A stretch of 64,000 bases of DNA from Alphaproteobacteria bacterium (GTDB lineage: Bacteria > Pseudomonadota > Alphaproteobacteria > SP197): NCBI GenBank assembly GCA_016869675.1, contig VGDP01000012.1, positions 16,760 through 80,759 of the forward strand. The letters are read 5' to 3'. The position numbers and the translations under genes are program-made. Of the stretch, positions 1-8,910 are shown one piece after another. The stretch's first letter is position 1. Every line of letters starts with the position of its first letter. Under the pieces are notes generated by a model. It was given only the letters and a program-made list of their open reading frames with translations. It did no database searches and had not been told where the DNA came from.

Positions 1-114
1 GGCGCCGACGGCTTCGACCGCGCCGCCGCGCGGCGCGCCTGCCGCATCTACCTGGCCAGTCTGTTCCCGGCCGCCTTCCAGGACCGGGTCGAGCGCGACG
101 AAGGCCCACGCCGC
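1..114 (+). CDS. C-terminal end of a TetR/BetI-type regulator (partial, no stop codon)
   Basis: The first 38 codons read in frame 1 have a clear high-GC third-position pattern. They encode an Ala/Arg-rich helix followed by a Leu-Phe-Pro ending, which closely resembles the C-terminus of the TetR regulator at 41692-42333 in this window (both read A-A-A-R-R-x-C, then L-A-x-L-F-P). I infer the tail of a TetR-family repressor that would control the oxygenase genes downstream. The frame has no stop and runs straight into the oxygenase at 115, so the two are either fused or the regulator's stop has been lost or shifted. The start lies outside the window. Confidence 0.5.
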
Positions 115-1314
115 GTGGCTAGACCCAAGAGCCCCCGCCCGGTCGAGGCGGCCGCCGCCGCCACGGCCGAGACCCTGTCCGCCTGGACCTACCAGGACGC
201 TAGGTTCCATGCGCTGGAGCGCGAGCACATCTTCAAGACGACATGGCAACTGGTCGGCCACGTCAGCGAGGTGCCGGCGGTGGGCGACTACGCCACCCTG
301 GTCGTGGCCGGCGAGCGCGCCGTGGTGGTGCGCGGCGAGGACGGCGTGCCGCGCGCCTTCGTCAACACCTGCCGGCATCGCGCGGCGTGCGTGGCGCCGG
401 CCGAGCGCGGCCACTGCAACCGCGCGATCGTATGCCCGTACCACGGCTGGAACTACGGCTTCGACGGTCGCCTGATCGCCGTACCCGACGAGCCGTCGTT
501 CCCCAGCCTGGACCGGACCCGCTTCGGTCTGACGCCCCTGGAGACCGAGACCTGGCACGGCTTCATCTTCGTGCGCTTCGATGGTGGCGGGCCATCGGTG
601 GCGACCATGATGGCCCCCTACGAGGCGGAGCTCGCGCCCTACCGTCTGGCCGACATGGTGCCGGAAGGCGATGGCGTGTGGAGCGACAGCACCAACGCCG
701 ACTGGAAGAACGTCATGGACAATTACCTGGAGGGCTACCACCTGCCGGTGGGCCATCCGGGTCTGCAGCGGCTGTTCGGCGGCACCTACGAGGTCGCCGT
801 GGCCGACCACGGCGCCTCGCGCGCCACGTCGAACCTGCGGGAGGCGCCGTCGCGCGTCTGGAGCGAGCGCGCCTATCAACGCCTGCTACCCGAGGCTTTG
901 CACCTGCCGCCCGAGCGCCGGCGCGCCTGGGTCTATTACGCGCTGTTCCCCAACACCGCGTTCAACGTCTACCCGCACAACGTGAGCTTCTTCCAGGTGC
1001 TGCCTGATGGGCCGGGTCGCGCCACCGTGCGGGCACGCGCCTACAGCCTGCCGGACGAACGTCGTGCCATGCGCGCGGCCCGGTGGCTGGGCCAGCGCAT
1101 CAACCACCGGGTCTACCTGGAGGACGAAGTGCTGGTGCGCGCGGTCCAGGGCGGCCTGGCCTCGACCGGCTACGAAGCCGGTGTGCTGTCCGAGCACGAG
1201 GCGTGTCTGCGCGCCTTCCACGACATGGTGCGCCGCCATCTGCCGGTGGCGCGCCTGCGCCAGCGCCCCGCGGATATGCGCCGTGACAACGCCGGCCGCC
1301 GAAAGTTCTCATGA
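115..1314 (+). CDS. Rieske non-heme iron oxygenase, alpha subunit (copy 1)
   Basis: This 399-residue cytoplasmic oxygenase component is expected to use electrons from a separate reductase, not seen here, for O2-dependent hydroxylation or N-demethylation. The Rieske [2Fe-2S] ligands are Cys86, His88, Cys107 and His110. The catalytic-domain signature D-W-K-N-V-M-D-N-Y-L-E-G-Y-H followed by H-P supplies the mononuclear iron ligands. The length fits CntA/GbcA/choline-monooxygenase-like enzymes. GTG at 115 is chosen because the paralog downstream has a similar-length extension before the shared A-W-T-Y motif. The frame is open upstream, so a longer or fused product is possible. The stop overlaps ATG codons of the next gene at 1311-1314. 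The substrate is unknown. Confidence 0.85.
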   Translation: MARPKSPRPVEAAAAATAETLSAWTYQDARFHALEREHIFKTTWQLVGHVSEVPAVGDYATLVVAGERAVVVRGEDGVPRAFVNTCRHRAACVAPAERGHCNRAIVCPYHGWNYGFDGRLIAVPDEPSFPSLDRTRFGLTPLETETWHGFIFVRFDGGGPSVATMMAPYEAELAPYRLADMVPEGDGVWSDSTNADWKNVMDNYLEGYHLPVGHPGLQRLFGGTYEVAVADHGASRATSNLREAPSRVWSERAYQRLLPEALHLPPERRRAWVYYALFPNTAFNVYPHNVSFFQVLPDGPGRATVRARAYSLPDERRAMRAARWLGQRINHRVYLEDEVLVRAVQGGLASTGYEAGVLSEHEACLRAFHDMVRRHLPVARLRQRPADMRRDNAGRRKFS

Positions 1315-1328
1315 TGGGAGTGAAAGCC

Positions 1329-2555
1329 ATGACCAGCGCCGATGATCTCGCGGGCACCATGACGCCCGACACCGAGACTGTTTCGCCCGGCGCCATCGCG
1401 GACACGGTCGAGACCCTGCCCGCCTGGACCTACGACAACCAGGAGTTCTTCGCGCTCGAGCGCGAACGGTTGTTCATGCGTAACTGGCAGCTCGTCTGCC
1501 ACGTCAGCGACGTGGCCAAGCCGGGCGACTACATGACCCTGGATCTTCTGGGCGAGCGCGCCGCCGTGGTGCGCGGTCGCGACGACAAGCTGCGCGCCTT
1601 CGTCAACGTCTGCCGCCACCGGGCGGCCCGGGTCCTGGCCGGCGACAAGGGGACGTGCCAGGGCCGCATCGTGTGCCCGTACCACGGCTGGAACTACGAC
1701 CTGGACGGCAAGCTGAAGGCCGTGCCGGCCGAGACCTCGTTCCCCGGGCTCAACAAGGCCAAGCTCGGCCTGGTGCCGCTGGCGCTCGAGATTGCCCACG
1801 GCTTCGTCTTCGTGCGCTTCGACGGCAGCGGCCCGTCCATGGCTGAAATCCTGGCATCCGTCGCCGACATGCTGCGCCACTACCGCATCGAGGAGATGGT
1901 GCCGATCGGCTCGGTCTGGTGGCGCGAGATCGAAGTCGACTGGAAGAACGTGATGGACAACTACCTTGAAGGCTATCACGTACCCCTCGGGCATCCGGGT
2001 CTGTTGCGTCTGTTCGGCCGCGACTACCGCGTCGCCACGCACCCGCACGGTGTCTCGCTCGCGCGTGCCGAACTGCGCGACAAGGAGTCGGACAACTGGT
2101 CCGAGCGCGCCTACCAGCGCCTGCTGCCCGAGTTCACCCATCTGCCCGAGGATCTGCGCTGGTCGTGGCAGTACGTCACCTGGTTCCCCAACGGCTCAAT
2201 CGAGCTCTACCCCGAGCAGGTTGCGTTCTTCCAGGTGATCCCCGAACGGCCGGGCAAGTGTTGGGTGCGCGCCGTGTCGTATGGCCTGCCGGACGACCGG
2301 CGCGAGGTGAGCGCGGCACGTTTCGCCAACTGGCGGATCAACGACAAGGTCCAGGCGGAGGACGAGTTCCTGGTCCAGGACGTCCAGGAAGGGCTGAAAT
2401 CGCGCAGCTATTCGGTGGGCTATCTGTCGGAGAAGGAAGTCGCGCTGCGCCTGTTCCACGACACGCTGCGCAGCCATTTGCCGGCTGCCTGGTCGCGCAA
2501 GGAGCCGGCGCCCGGTTCGGTCGAAGCCGTCGACCAGGCAATGACCGCGAGCTGA
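1329..2555 (+). CDS. Rieske non-heme iron oxygenase, alpha subunit (copy 2)
   Basis: A 408-residue paralog of the preceding gene, same strand and probably one transcript. Rieske ligands are Cys95, His97, Cys116 and His119, and the D-W-K-N-V-M-D-N-Y-L-E-G-Y-H catalytic signature is present. ATG at 1329 is chosen because GGGAG at 1316-1320 is well placed; in-frame ATGs at 1311 and 1314 lie inside the previous stop region and have no better site. Two tandem alpha subunits without a beta subunit suggest homo-oligomeric group I-type enzymes or an alternative-subunit pair. No ferredoxin or reductase gene is nearby, so the electron donor must be encoded elsewhere. Confidence 0.87.
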   Translation: MTSADDLAGTMTPDTETVSPGAIADTVETLPAWTYDNQEFFALERERLFMRNWQLVCHVSDVAKPGDYMTLDLLGERAAVVRGRDDKLRAFVNVCRHRAARVLAGDKGTCQGRIVCPYHGWNYDLDGKLKAVPAETSFPGLNKAKLGLVPLALEIAHGFVFVRFDGSGPSMAEILASVADMLRHYRIEEMVPIGSVWWREIEVDWKNVMDNYLEGYHVPLGHPGLLRLFGRDYRVATHPHGVSLARAELRDKESDNWSERAYQRLLPEFTHLPEDLRWSWQYVTWFPNGSIELYPEQVAFFQVIPERPGKCWVRAVSYGLPDDRREVSAARFANWRINDKVQAEDEFLVQDVQEGLKSRSYSVGYLSEKEVALRLFHDTLRSHLPAAWSRKEPAPGSVEAVDQAMTAS

Positions 2556-2586
2556 GAAGGGCTTTCGAATTCGGGGGTTGCGCGCC

Positions 2587-2775
2587 CTATCGGCCGTTCG
2601 TGTCGAAGGGGCGGCCGCTCATGCCGGTCAGACGGTCGGCGCGGGCGCGCTGAAAACCCAGCGCCAGGCGCTGTTCGCCGCGCCATGCCGCCATGCGACG
2701 CACGAACGCGCCCGTGGCCAGCACCAGGGCGATGAAGATGGCGACGACGAGCCAGGCGACGATCAGCGGCGACAT
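2587..2775 (-). CDS. small single-pass membrane protein, unknown function
   Basis: A 62-residue product with one N-terminal hydrophobic segment of about 22 residues, then a basic Arg-rich tail predicted to be cytoplasmic. I recognise no family. The start is the first ATG after a low-complexity region, and no convincing Shine-Dalgarno sequence precedes it. It converges on the oxygenase pair and is divergent from the membrane gene at 2944. The hydrophobic-then-charged pattern supports it, but it could be spurious. Confidence 0.45.
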   Translation of the reverse strand: MSPLIVAWLVVAIFIALVLATGAFVRRMAAWRGEQRLALGFQRARADRLTGMSGRPFDTNGR

Positions 2776-2851
2776 GGCGGCCAAGGAACGCGCGCGCGGC
2801 GCGCCTGTCAAGCGTTGGCTGCGGGGCGGCGGCGATTTTCCGCGCCGGACG

Positions 2852-2867
2852 TAAGGGCCAGCCCTTA
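2852..2867. promoter_or_regulatory. palindrome TAAGGGC-CA-GCCCTTA
   Basis: A perfect 7-bp inverted repeat with a 2-bp spacer lies in the divergent gap between the small membrane protein and the DUF4126-type gene. Its size and place suit an operator for a dimeric regulator. No T-run follows on either strand, so a terminator is unlikely. The regulator is unknown. Confidence 0.35.
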
Positions 2868-2943
2868 TTGATCCCCTATCCCCGCATACCATATGGCTAC
2901 GGTAGCGAGACTCTGAAGCAGCGGAGCGGCAGGGAGCAGGGGC

Positions 2944-3624
2944 ATGGAGATCGCCTCGATCATCGCGCTGGGCATGGGTGCGGCATGGGCCAGCGGCATC
3001 AACCTCTGCGCGACCATCGCGACGCTCGGCATCCTGGGCGCCACGGGCAACTTCGCCCTGCCGCCGGATCTGCAGATCCTAGCGCACCCCATGGTGATCG
3101 GCGCGGCGGCCGTGATGTACTGCGTCGAGTTCTTCGCCGACAAGACGCCCGGCGTGAACACCGCCTGGGACACCGTGCACACCTTCGTGCGCGTCCCGGC
3201 AGGCGCGGCGCTGGCCGCGGGAGCGCTGGGCACGGTCAGTCCCGAGGCGCAGGTCGCGGCGCTGATCGTCGGCGGCGGGCTTTCGGCGACCAGCCACACC
3301 CTGAAGGCCGGCACCCGCGTGCTGATCAACACCTCGCCCGAGCCGTTCTCCAACTGGGCGGCCTCAGTGGCCGAGGACGTGGCGGTGTTCGGCGGCGTGC
3401 TGCTGGCAGTCTACGAGCCCGCCGTGTTCCTGGGCCTGCTGGCCGCGTTCGTCGCCCTGGCCGCATGGGCCATCCTGCGGCTGTGGCGCGTGATCCGCGC
3501 GCTCGTCCGCCGCGTCGGCCGCTGGCTGGGCCTGGCCAAGGCGCCGCCGGCGGGCGCCGACGACGGCCTGATCGAGCTCAGGCTCGGCCAGGGGCCGCTG
3601 CCGCGCCTGCTGCGCCTGAAGTAG
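2944..3624 (+). CDS. DUF4126-family integral membrane protein
   Basis: A 226-residue protein with several hydrophobic stretches. It has the Ala/Gly-rich pattern of DUF4126 proteins, including the S-G-I-N-L-C-A-T segment near the N-terminus and the central G-L-S-A-T-S-H-T-L-K-A-G-T-R region. The C-terminal 50 residues are basic and probably cytoplasmic. Function is unknown for the family. GGGAG just upstream of ATG 2944 supports the start. It converges on the oxidoreductase at 3632 with only 7 bases between stops. Confidence 0.7.
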   Translation: MEIASIIALGMGAAWASGINLCATIATLGILGATGNFALPPDLQILAHPMVIGAAAVMYCVEFFADKTPGVNTAWDTVHTFVRVPAGAALAAGALGTVSPEAQVAALIVGGGLSATSHTLKAGTRVLINTSPEPFSNWAASVAEDVAVFGGVLLAVYEPAVFLGLLAAFVALAAWAILRLWRVIRALVRRVGRWLGLAKAPPAGADDGLIELRLGQGPLPRLLRLK

Positions 3625-3631
3625 CCCAGCC

Positions 3632-4948
3632 TCAATGCTCGGCGCCGGCGTGCCAGCGGGCCATGGCGAGTTCGGCGCGCACGCCGACGTCGAGGAACGG
3701 ACGGTTGGGCAGCAGCTCGGGTTCCGGGAACAGCATCATGTCCGCGACGTGCTGGGAATCCAGGCCGGTGGCGTACTCGGCCACCGCGCGGCCCGCGATC
3801 GTGCCCTTGGTCACGCCCACGCCGTTCTGGCACAGCGCCGCGAACACGTTGTCGGCCAGCTTGCCGAACACCGTGCCCCGGTTCTTCGAGATGCACAGCG
3901 AACCGCCCCACGTGTAGTCGAAGCCCACGTCGGGCAGCATGGGGAAGCGCGCGCGGAAAGCGTGGACGTGGTCCTCGCGGATGCGCGCAAGTGCGGCGTC
4001 GCCAACATGAAGACCAGGTACGTAGCGCACCACGTTGCGCACCAAGATGCGGCGGTCCTGGGTGTAGCGCAGCGTCGTGCCGCCGCGCGAAGCCGGGATG
4101 ATGCCCCAGTCGCCTTCGCCGCCCAGCGCCTTGACCTCGGCGTCATCCAACGGCCGGGTCAGGCTGCCGAACGTGTAGAGCGTGAACAGTTTGTCGCCCA
4201 GGAAACCGAAGGCGGGCGTGAACGCCTCGGAACACAGCACCATGCGCGGCGCCGTGATCGCGCCCTTCGGCGTCTCGGCGCGCACGCTCGTGCCGTAGTC
4301 GACCGCGACGACCGGCGAGTCCTCGTAGAGATCGACGTTCATGGGCAGCGCGCGCGCGAGCCCGCGCACCAGCGCCGCCGGCTGCATCAGCGCGCAGCCC
4401 GCCGTGTAGACGCCGCCCTTGTAGTAGGACGTGCCCAGGTAGCGGCGGGTCGCCTCGGCGTCCATCAGGGTCGCGGGCTCGTCGATCAGGGACAGCCCCT
4501 GGGCGAACGCCTCGATTTGGCGCATGCCCGCGTCGGTCGCCGCGGCGTGGATCTTGCCACGCCGGCTCCACTGGCAGGCGATCTGATGGGTCGTGACCAT
4601 GGTATCCAAGTGCTCGAGCGCCGAGCGGACGAGCCGGAGCTGGGCGCGGTTGCGCTCGATCTGGTTCATGTCGACGCCGTGCGGCAGGTCGATGGCGAAG
4701 CCCGAGTTGCGCCCCGCCGCGCCGAGCCCGACCCGTTGCGCCTCGACCAGCGCGACGCGGTCGTTCGGGCGCAGTTCGGCCAGTCGGCGCGCGGCGCCGA
4801 GCCCGGCGAAACCCGCGCCGACAACGAGCCAGTCGGCCGTCTGCTCGCCCTCCAGCACGCGTGCCGGCGGCGGCGGCAGCAGCGTGTAGTACCAACCGTT
4901 GGTGCGGTCGTCGCGCGGCAGGCGATCGAGCGTGATGCGGCGGCTCAT
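3632..4948 (-). CDS. FAD-dependent oxidoreductase of the DAO family (PuuB/OrdL-like)
   Basis: A 438-residue flavoprotein with a Rossmann V-V-G-A-G-F-A-G-L-G-A-A-R dinucleotide motif near residue 45, then the acidic end of the second strand and a G-L-G-A-A-G-R-N-S-G-F motif typical of D-amino-acid-oxidase-fold enzymes such as gamma-glutamylputrescine oxidase. It probably oxidises an amine or amino acid. ATG at 4948 is chosen over one 19 codons upstream because GAGGA sits just before it and the upstream part is not protein-like. It is transcribed divergently from the dadA-like gene; both may act on amino-acid-derived substrates, but the exact substrate cannot be read. Confidence 0.82.
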   Translation of the reverse strand: MSRRITLDRLPRDDRTNGWYYTLLPPPPARVLEGEQTADWLVVGAGFAGLGAARRLAELRPNDRVALVEAQRVGLGAAGRNSGFAIDLPHGVDMNQIERNRAQLRLVRSALEHLDTMVTTHQIACQWSRRGKIHAAATDAGMRQIEAFAQGLSLIDEPATLMDAEATRRYLGTSYYKGGVYTAGCALMQPAALVRGLARALPMNVDLYEDSPVVAVDYGTSVRAETPKGAITAPRMVLCSEAFTPAFGFLGDKLFTLYTFGSLTRPLDDAEVKALGGEGDWGIIPASRGGTTLRYTQDRRILVRNVVRYVPGLHVGDAALARIREDHVHAFRARFPMLPDVGFDYTWGGSLCISKNRGTVFGKLADNVFAALCQNGVGVTKGTIAGRAVAEYATGLDSQHVADMMLFPEPELLPNRPFLDVGVRAELAMARWHAGAEH

Positions 4949-5065
4949 GGCTTGTCCTCGGTATACGGTTCCGCGGAACGTATGCCGCCGGTGCGCGTGC
5001 CGCAAGCGGCCGACCTTGCGGGTTGCCGCAGCCGGGCGCAGGGTCGCGAGCGGAAGGGATGGATC

Positions 5066-6319
5066 ATGCGTGTGCTGGTGCTGGGCGGCGGGGTGATCGG
5101 CGTGGCGACCGCGTACTACTTGGAGCGCGCGGGCGCGACGGTCACCGTGATCGACCGTCAGGCCGAGCCGGCGGGCGAGACCAGCTTCGCCAACGCCGGC
5201 CTAATCGCGCCGACCCACGCCTACGCCTGGGCCAGCCCGCGCGCGCCCGGCACGTTGCTGCGTTCACTATGGCGCGACGATACGGCGTTGCGCCTGAAAC
5301 CGAGGCTGGACCCGGGACTGATGCGCTGGGGCCTGCGCTTCCTGGCTGAGTGCTCGGCCGCGCGCAACCGCGCCAACACGCTCAACAAGCTGCGGCTCTG
5401 CCTCTACAGCCTGGCGTGTCTGGAACGGCTGCGCGGCGACGAAGGCCTGGCCTACGAGCAGACGACGAAGGGAGCGCTCTACCTCTACCGCGACGCCGGG
5501 CACATGGCGGTGGCGCTGGAGAACGCGCGGCTGCTGCGCGAGCACGGCGCCGACATCGACGTCGTCGACGCGGCGCGCTGCGTCGCCATCGAGCCCGCGC
5601 TGGCCGGCATCGCCGGCCGGCTGGCCGGCGCGCTCTACGCGCCGAAGGACGAGAGCGGCGACTGCCGGCTGTTCACGAAGAAACTGGCGGCGCGCTGCGC
5701 CGGCCTGGGTACGTCGTTCCGATGGGGCACGACGGTGCGCGGGTTCGAAGCCTCGGGCGACCGTGTCATCGCCGCGATCACCGATCTGGGCCGCGTCGAG
5801 GCCGACGCCTTCGTCCTGGCGCTGGGCAGCTACAGCCCGCTCGTCGCTCGATCGGTCGGGCTGCGCCTGCCGATCCATCCGGTGAAGGGCTACTCGCTGA
5901 CCTTCCCGATCGTCGACGCGGCGCGTGCGCCGACCGTGCCGGGCGTCGACGAGCACGCGCTGGTCGCCTTCTCGCGCCTGGGCGACCGCCTGCGCCTGAC
6001 CGCCACAGCCGAGTTCACCGGCTACGACACGACCCATCGGCCGCGCGACTTCGCGGTCATGCTGCGCGCGGTGCGCGAGCTGTTCCCCGGCGCCGCCGAC
6101 TACGACCGGCCGGAGCGCTGGGCATGCCTGCGCCCCATGACACCCGACGGCCCGCCGATCATGGGTCGCGCCGGCAAGGCGAACCTGTGGCTTAACACCG
6201 GGCACGGCCACATCGGTTGGACCATGGCGGCCGGGTCGGGTCGCGTGGTGGCGGACCAGGTGATGGGGCGCGAGCCCGAGATCGACCTGACCGGGCTGGT
6301 ACCCGACGGGCGGTTGTGA
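5066..6319 (+). CDS. dadA: D-amino-acid dehydrogenase-like FAD enzyme
   Basis: A 417-residue protein beginning with a perfect FAD-binding motif ([15 protein letters not shown]), then [10 protein letters not shown] as in DadA, and a C-terminal R-P-M-T-P-D-G-P-P and [10 protein letters not shown] motif. Length and motifs match DadA-type membrane-associated dehydrogenases, which deaminate D-amino acids and pass electrons to quinone. GGAAGGGA ends close to ATG 5066. The reading frame stays open far upstream, but that part is the antisense shadow of the neighbouring oxidoreductase. pyrD follows 5 bases after the stop, so both may be cotranscribed. Hydroxyproline-type substrates are an alternative. 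Confidence 0.85.
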   Translation: MRVLVLGGGVIGVATAYYLERAGATVTVIDRQAEPAGETSFANAGLIAPTHAYAWASPRAPGTLLRSLWRDDTALRLKPRLDPGLMRWGLRFLAECSAARNRANTLNKLRLCLYSLACLERLRGDEGLAYEQTTKGALYLYRDAGHMAVALENARLLREHGADIDVVDAARCVAIEPALAGIAGRLAGALYAPKDESGDCRLFTKKLAARCAGLGTSFRWGTTVRGFEASGDRVIAAITDLGRVEADAFVLALGSYSPLVARSVGLRLPIHPVKGYSLTFPIVDAARAPTVPGVDEHALVAFSRLGDRLRLTATAEFTGYDTTHRPRDFAVMLRAVRELFPGAADYDRPERWACLRPMTPDGPPIMGRAGKANLWLNTGHGHIGWTMAAGSGRVVADQVMGREPEIDLTGLVPDGRL

Positions 6320-6324
6320 TTCCC

Positions 6325-7314
6325 ATGACGCTCGCCACGCTGGCTTGGCGTCTGGCGCGCCGGCTGCCGGCCGAGACGGCGCACCGCGCGACCATCCGCG
6401 CGCTGGCCCTGAGCTTGGGGCCGCGCGCGGCGCCCGACCCGCCGGGGCGCGCGGTCACGGCGCTGGGCCTGACGTTCCCCAACCCGATCGGGCTCGCCGC
6501 CGGCTTCGACAAGAATGCCGAGGCGTTTGATGCCGCGCTTGCCGTGGGCTTCGGCTTCGTCGAGGTCGGCACGGTGACGCCGCGTCCGCAGGCCGGCAAC
6601 CCGCGCCCGCGCCTGTTCCGTCTGGCCGAGGACCGGGCGGTGATCAACCGCATGGGCTTCAACAACGACGGCCTGGACGCGGTGGCCGCGCGGCTTGCCC
6701 GGCGCACGCGCCCCGGTATCGTCGGCGCCAACGTCGGCGCCAACAAGGACAGCGAGGACCGCATCGCCGACTACGCGGCGGGTATCGCCCGGCTGCACGG
6801 GCTGGTGGACTACCTGACGGTCAACGTATCGTCGCCGAACACGCCGGGCCTGCGCGATCTGCAGGCCGTCGAGAAGTTTGTCCCATTGCTGGACGTCGTG
6901 GCGGGTGCACGGGCGCGCTGCCCACCGCCGGCACGACCCATCCTGGTCAAACTGGCGCCTGACCTGGCGGCGGAGGACGCCTGCGCCATGGCCGACCTGG
7001 CCGTCGCGCACGGCATCGAGGGCCTCGTGATCGGCAATACAACCATTTCACGAGCTGATTCGTTGCAATCCTCTAACAAAAATGAAGTCGGAGGATTGAG
7101 CGGCCGACCGCTTTTCGCACCTTCCACGAGCCTACTCGAGGCCGTGCATCGCCACGTCGGCGACCGGCTGGTGCTGGTCGGTGTCGGCGGCATCGGATCG
7201 GTGGATGAGGTGCGCGAGAAACGGCGGGCCGGCGCCCGTCTGGTCCAGCTTTACACGGCCCTGGTCTACGGAGGTCCGGCGCTGATCGGCCGGCTCAAGG
7301 ACGGGTTGGACTGA
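6325..7314 (+). CDS. pyrD: dihydroorotate dehydrogenase (quinone), class 2
   Basis: This enzyme oxidises dihydroorotate to orotate with quinone as acceptor, in pyrimidine synthesis at the membrane. The 329-residue sequence has the N-terminal helix region, [20 protein letters not shown] and the F-N-N-D-G motif, all typical of class 2 enzymes, plus the FMN-phosphate region V-G-V-G-G-I. Codons between about 7038 and 7110 are unusually AT-rich yet encode the conserved N-T-T and G-G-L-S-G-R-P-L motifs. Near the C-terminus E-K-R-R-A-G-A replaces the usual A-G-A context, a mild oddity. It sits directly behind dadA. Confidence 0.93.
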   Translation: MTLATLAWRLARRLPAETAHRATIRALALSLGPRAAPDPPGRAVTALGLTFPNPIGLAAGFDKNAEAFDAALAVGFGFVEVGTVTPRPQAGNPRPRLFRLAEDRAVINRMGFNNDGLDAVAARLARRTRPGIVGANVGANKDSEDRIADYAAGIARLHGLVDYLTVNVSSPNTPGLRDLQAVEKFVPLLDVVAGARARCPPPARPILVKLAPDLAAEDACAMADLAVAHGIEGLVIGNTTISRADSLQSSNKNEVGGLSGRPLFAPSTSLLEAVHRHVGDRLVLVGVGGIGSVDEVREKRRAGARLVQLYTALVYGGPALIGRLKDGLD

Positions 7315-7464
7315 TCAGAACAGCCAGTTCGTGACCGCAGCCGCTCCCTGGGCCAGGACCACCAGCCACGTGATCTGCAGCGCCACGCCGAACACCGCGA
7401 CCGAGGCGAGGGCGAAACCGCGCGGGGTCGGACGGGTCAGGGCCTTGGCGCGGGATCGGTTCAT
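7315..7464 (-). CDS. 49-residue single-pass membrane protein
   Basis: A short basic N-terminus is followed by one hydrophobic segment of roughly 25 residues and a C-terminal N-W-L-F. GGAG lies 8 bases before ATG 7464, which supports translation. The stop abuts the pyrD stop (convergent, no gap). No family is recognised; small membrane proteins of this type are common in alphaproteobacteria. Confidence 0.5.
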   Translation of the reverse strand: MNRSRAKALTRPTPRGFALASVAVFGVALQITWLVVLAQGAAAVTNWLF

Positions 7465-7594
7465 GGCGGATCTCCGGTGGTACAATGACATCAGTTGAAC
7501 CGTAGGATCGCAAGAGCCGTGCCGCCCCGCTGGCCGTGTAGGGTTAACGCAATGGCAAGGCTTGCGGGGCCAAAGTCGCCATAACCTTAACGGC

Positions 7595-7966
7595 ATGGCG
7601 CCGATGTCGCTTCTGACCCACGCCTTCATCGCGACGTTCTACCTGGGTGTCGCCGCGCTCCTGGGCATCGGACTGCCGCAGGTTGTGCCGAGCCTGGACC
7701 CGGCGGTGGGGGTCGCCATCGGCGCCTTGATCACCCTGTGCGGCCTGTTCGTCCATCACGTCTACATCCGTTCCGACAACGATCAGTCGGTGCACGAGGA
7801 GCTCGCGCGGATCCGGCGCAGTCACGCCGAGGTCATGGCCGAAGTCGAGACGTCGCTCGCCCAGATGCGTCGGCTCGACGAGGAACTGGCCGAGCTGCGC
7901 ACCAAGGCGGCGACGAGCCCCAACATGGTCGCCGAGATGAAGGTGCTGCAGACCCTTCTGAAGTAG
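7595..7966 (+). CDS. TipF-like protein, N-terminal part (two TM segments and coiled coil), ends at in-frame TAG
   Basis: These 123 residues contain two N-terminal hydrophobic segments followed by a charged heptad-rich helix, the front half of the TipF architecture. TipF is a c-di-GMP-responsive protein needed for flagellum positioning in Caulobacter. The frame ends at TAG 7964-7966 within the expected coiled-coil end (L-Q-T-L-L-K-stop-L-S). The same frame then continues without further stops through a Pro/Ala-rich linker into the EAL domain that follows. ATG 7595 or 7604 may be the start; neither has a strong ribosome site. I infer one gene interrupted by a Gln-to-stop (CAG to TAG) change. 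Confidence 0.7.
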   Translation: MAPMSLLTHAFIATFYLGVAALLGIGLPQVVPSLDPAVGVAIGALITLCGLFVHHVYIRSDNDQSVHEELARIRRSHAEVMAEVETSLAQMRRLDEELAELRTKAATSPNMVAEMKVLQTLLK

Positions 7967-8119
7967 CTTTCCGCCTCGGGTAGCCGGCCGCGCGCCACGA
8001 CACCCGAGGCCGCGCCGGGTGCCACGGACGCTTCTGTCCCGGCGCCGGCTGGAACCCTGCCGACTGGCCGCCGCGCCTGGGCGCCGCCACCCACCTTCGC
8101 CGGCGCCAGCGAGGCCGAG

Positions 8120-8854
8120 GTGCTGGACACGATCCGCGATGCCGTCGCGTCGAACCGCATCGACATCTATCTGCAGCCGGTGGTGCGTCTGCCCCAGCGC
8201 AAGGTCGTCTACTACGAGGCGCTGTCGCGCCTGCGCTCGGCGGACGGCCGCCTGATCGAACCGCAGACCTACCTGGACCCGGCCGAGCGCCATGGCCTGA
8301 TCGGGGCCATCGACAACAGCCTGCTGTTCCGTTGCGTGCAGCTGCTGCGCCGCGCCGAGAAGCGGCGCCCCGACCTGGCGTTCTTCTGCAACGTGTCGAG
8401 CCATACCCTGGCGGATACCGCGTTCTTCCCGCAGTTCGTCGAGTTCCTGGAGCAGAACGCTCAGCTCGCCGACCGCCTGGTGCTGGAATTCCCGTGCGAC
8501 GCGTTCCTGGCGCACGATCCGGCGACCGAGCGCGCGCTGGGTTCGCTCATCGAATTCGGCTACCGCTTCTCGGTCGACCACGTTACCACGCTCAAGCTGC
8601 CGGGGCGCATCCTGGCCCGGCGCGGTGTCGCCTTCGTCAAGCTCGACGACGACGCCATGCTGGAACGCCTGTGCCAGCCCGGCGGCAGCGCCGAGGCCCG
8701 CCGCCTGCGCACCACGCTGGGCGTCGCCGGGGTCAGCCTGATCGTCGACAAGATCGAGCAGGAAAACGACGTGATCGAACTGCTCGACCTGTCGGTCGAG
8801 TTGGGCCAGGGGTTCCGCTTCGGCGAACCTCGGCTCGCGCACAAAGCGGCCTAG
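8120..8854 (+). CDS. EAL-domain protein, C-terminal part of the TipF-like gene
   Basis: A 244-residue EAL-type domain. The canonical E-A-L site reads Y-Y-E-A-L-S-R-L-R and the substrate-loop region is divergent, as in TipF, where the domain senses rather than cleaves c-di-GMP. The GTG at 8120 is only the first start codon after the linker. The coding frame is open from 7967 with GC-rich third positions, so this was originally continuous with 7595-7966. Without an upstream ribosome site, separate translation is doubtful. It would act at the inner membrane in motility or cell polarity control. Confidence 0.75.
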   Translation: MLDTIRDAVASNRIDIYLQPVVRLPQRKVVYYEALSRLRSADGRLIEPQTYLDPAERHGLIGAIDNSLLFRCVQLLRRAEKRRPDLAFFCNVSSHTLADTAFFPQFVEFLEQNAQLADRLVLEFPCDAFLAHDPATERALGSLIEFGYRFSVDHVTTLKLPGRILARRGVAFVKLDDDAMLERLCQPGGSAEARRLRTTLGVAGVSLIVDKIEQENDVIELLDLSVELGQGFRFGEPRLAHKAA

Positions 8855-8910
8855 ACGCGTTGCCCAGCCCGTGTGCTAGGGTCGCCGCCCCGCGACCACG
8901 ACCTGTCCCG

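Noticed and set aside
3635..6319. One plus-strand open frame of 894 codons spanning two genes
   Set aside because: Only the part from 5066 is coding (dadA-like). The earlier part is antisense to the oxidoreductase at 3632-4948 and has the Arg/Ala/His-rich look of GC-rich shadow frames.
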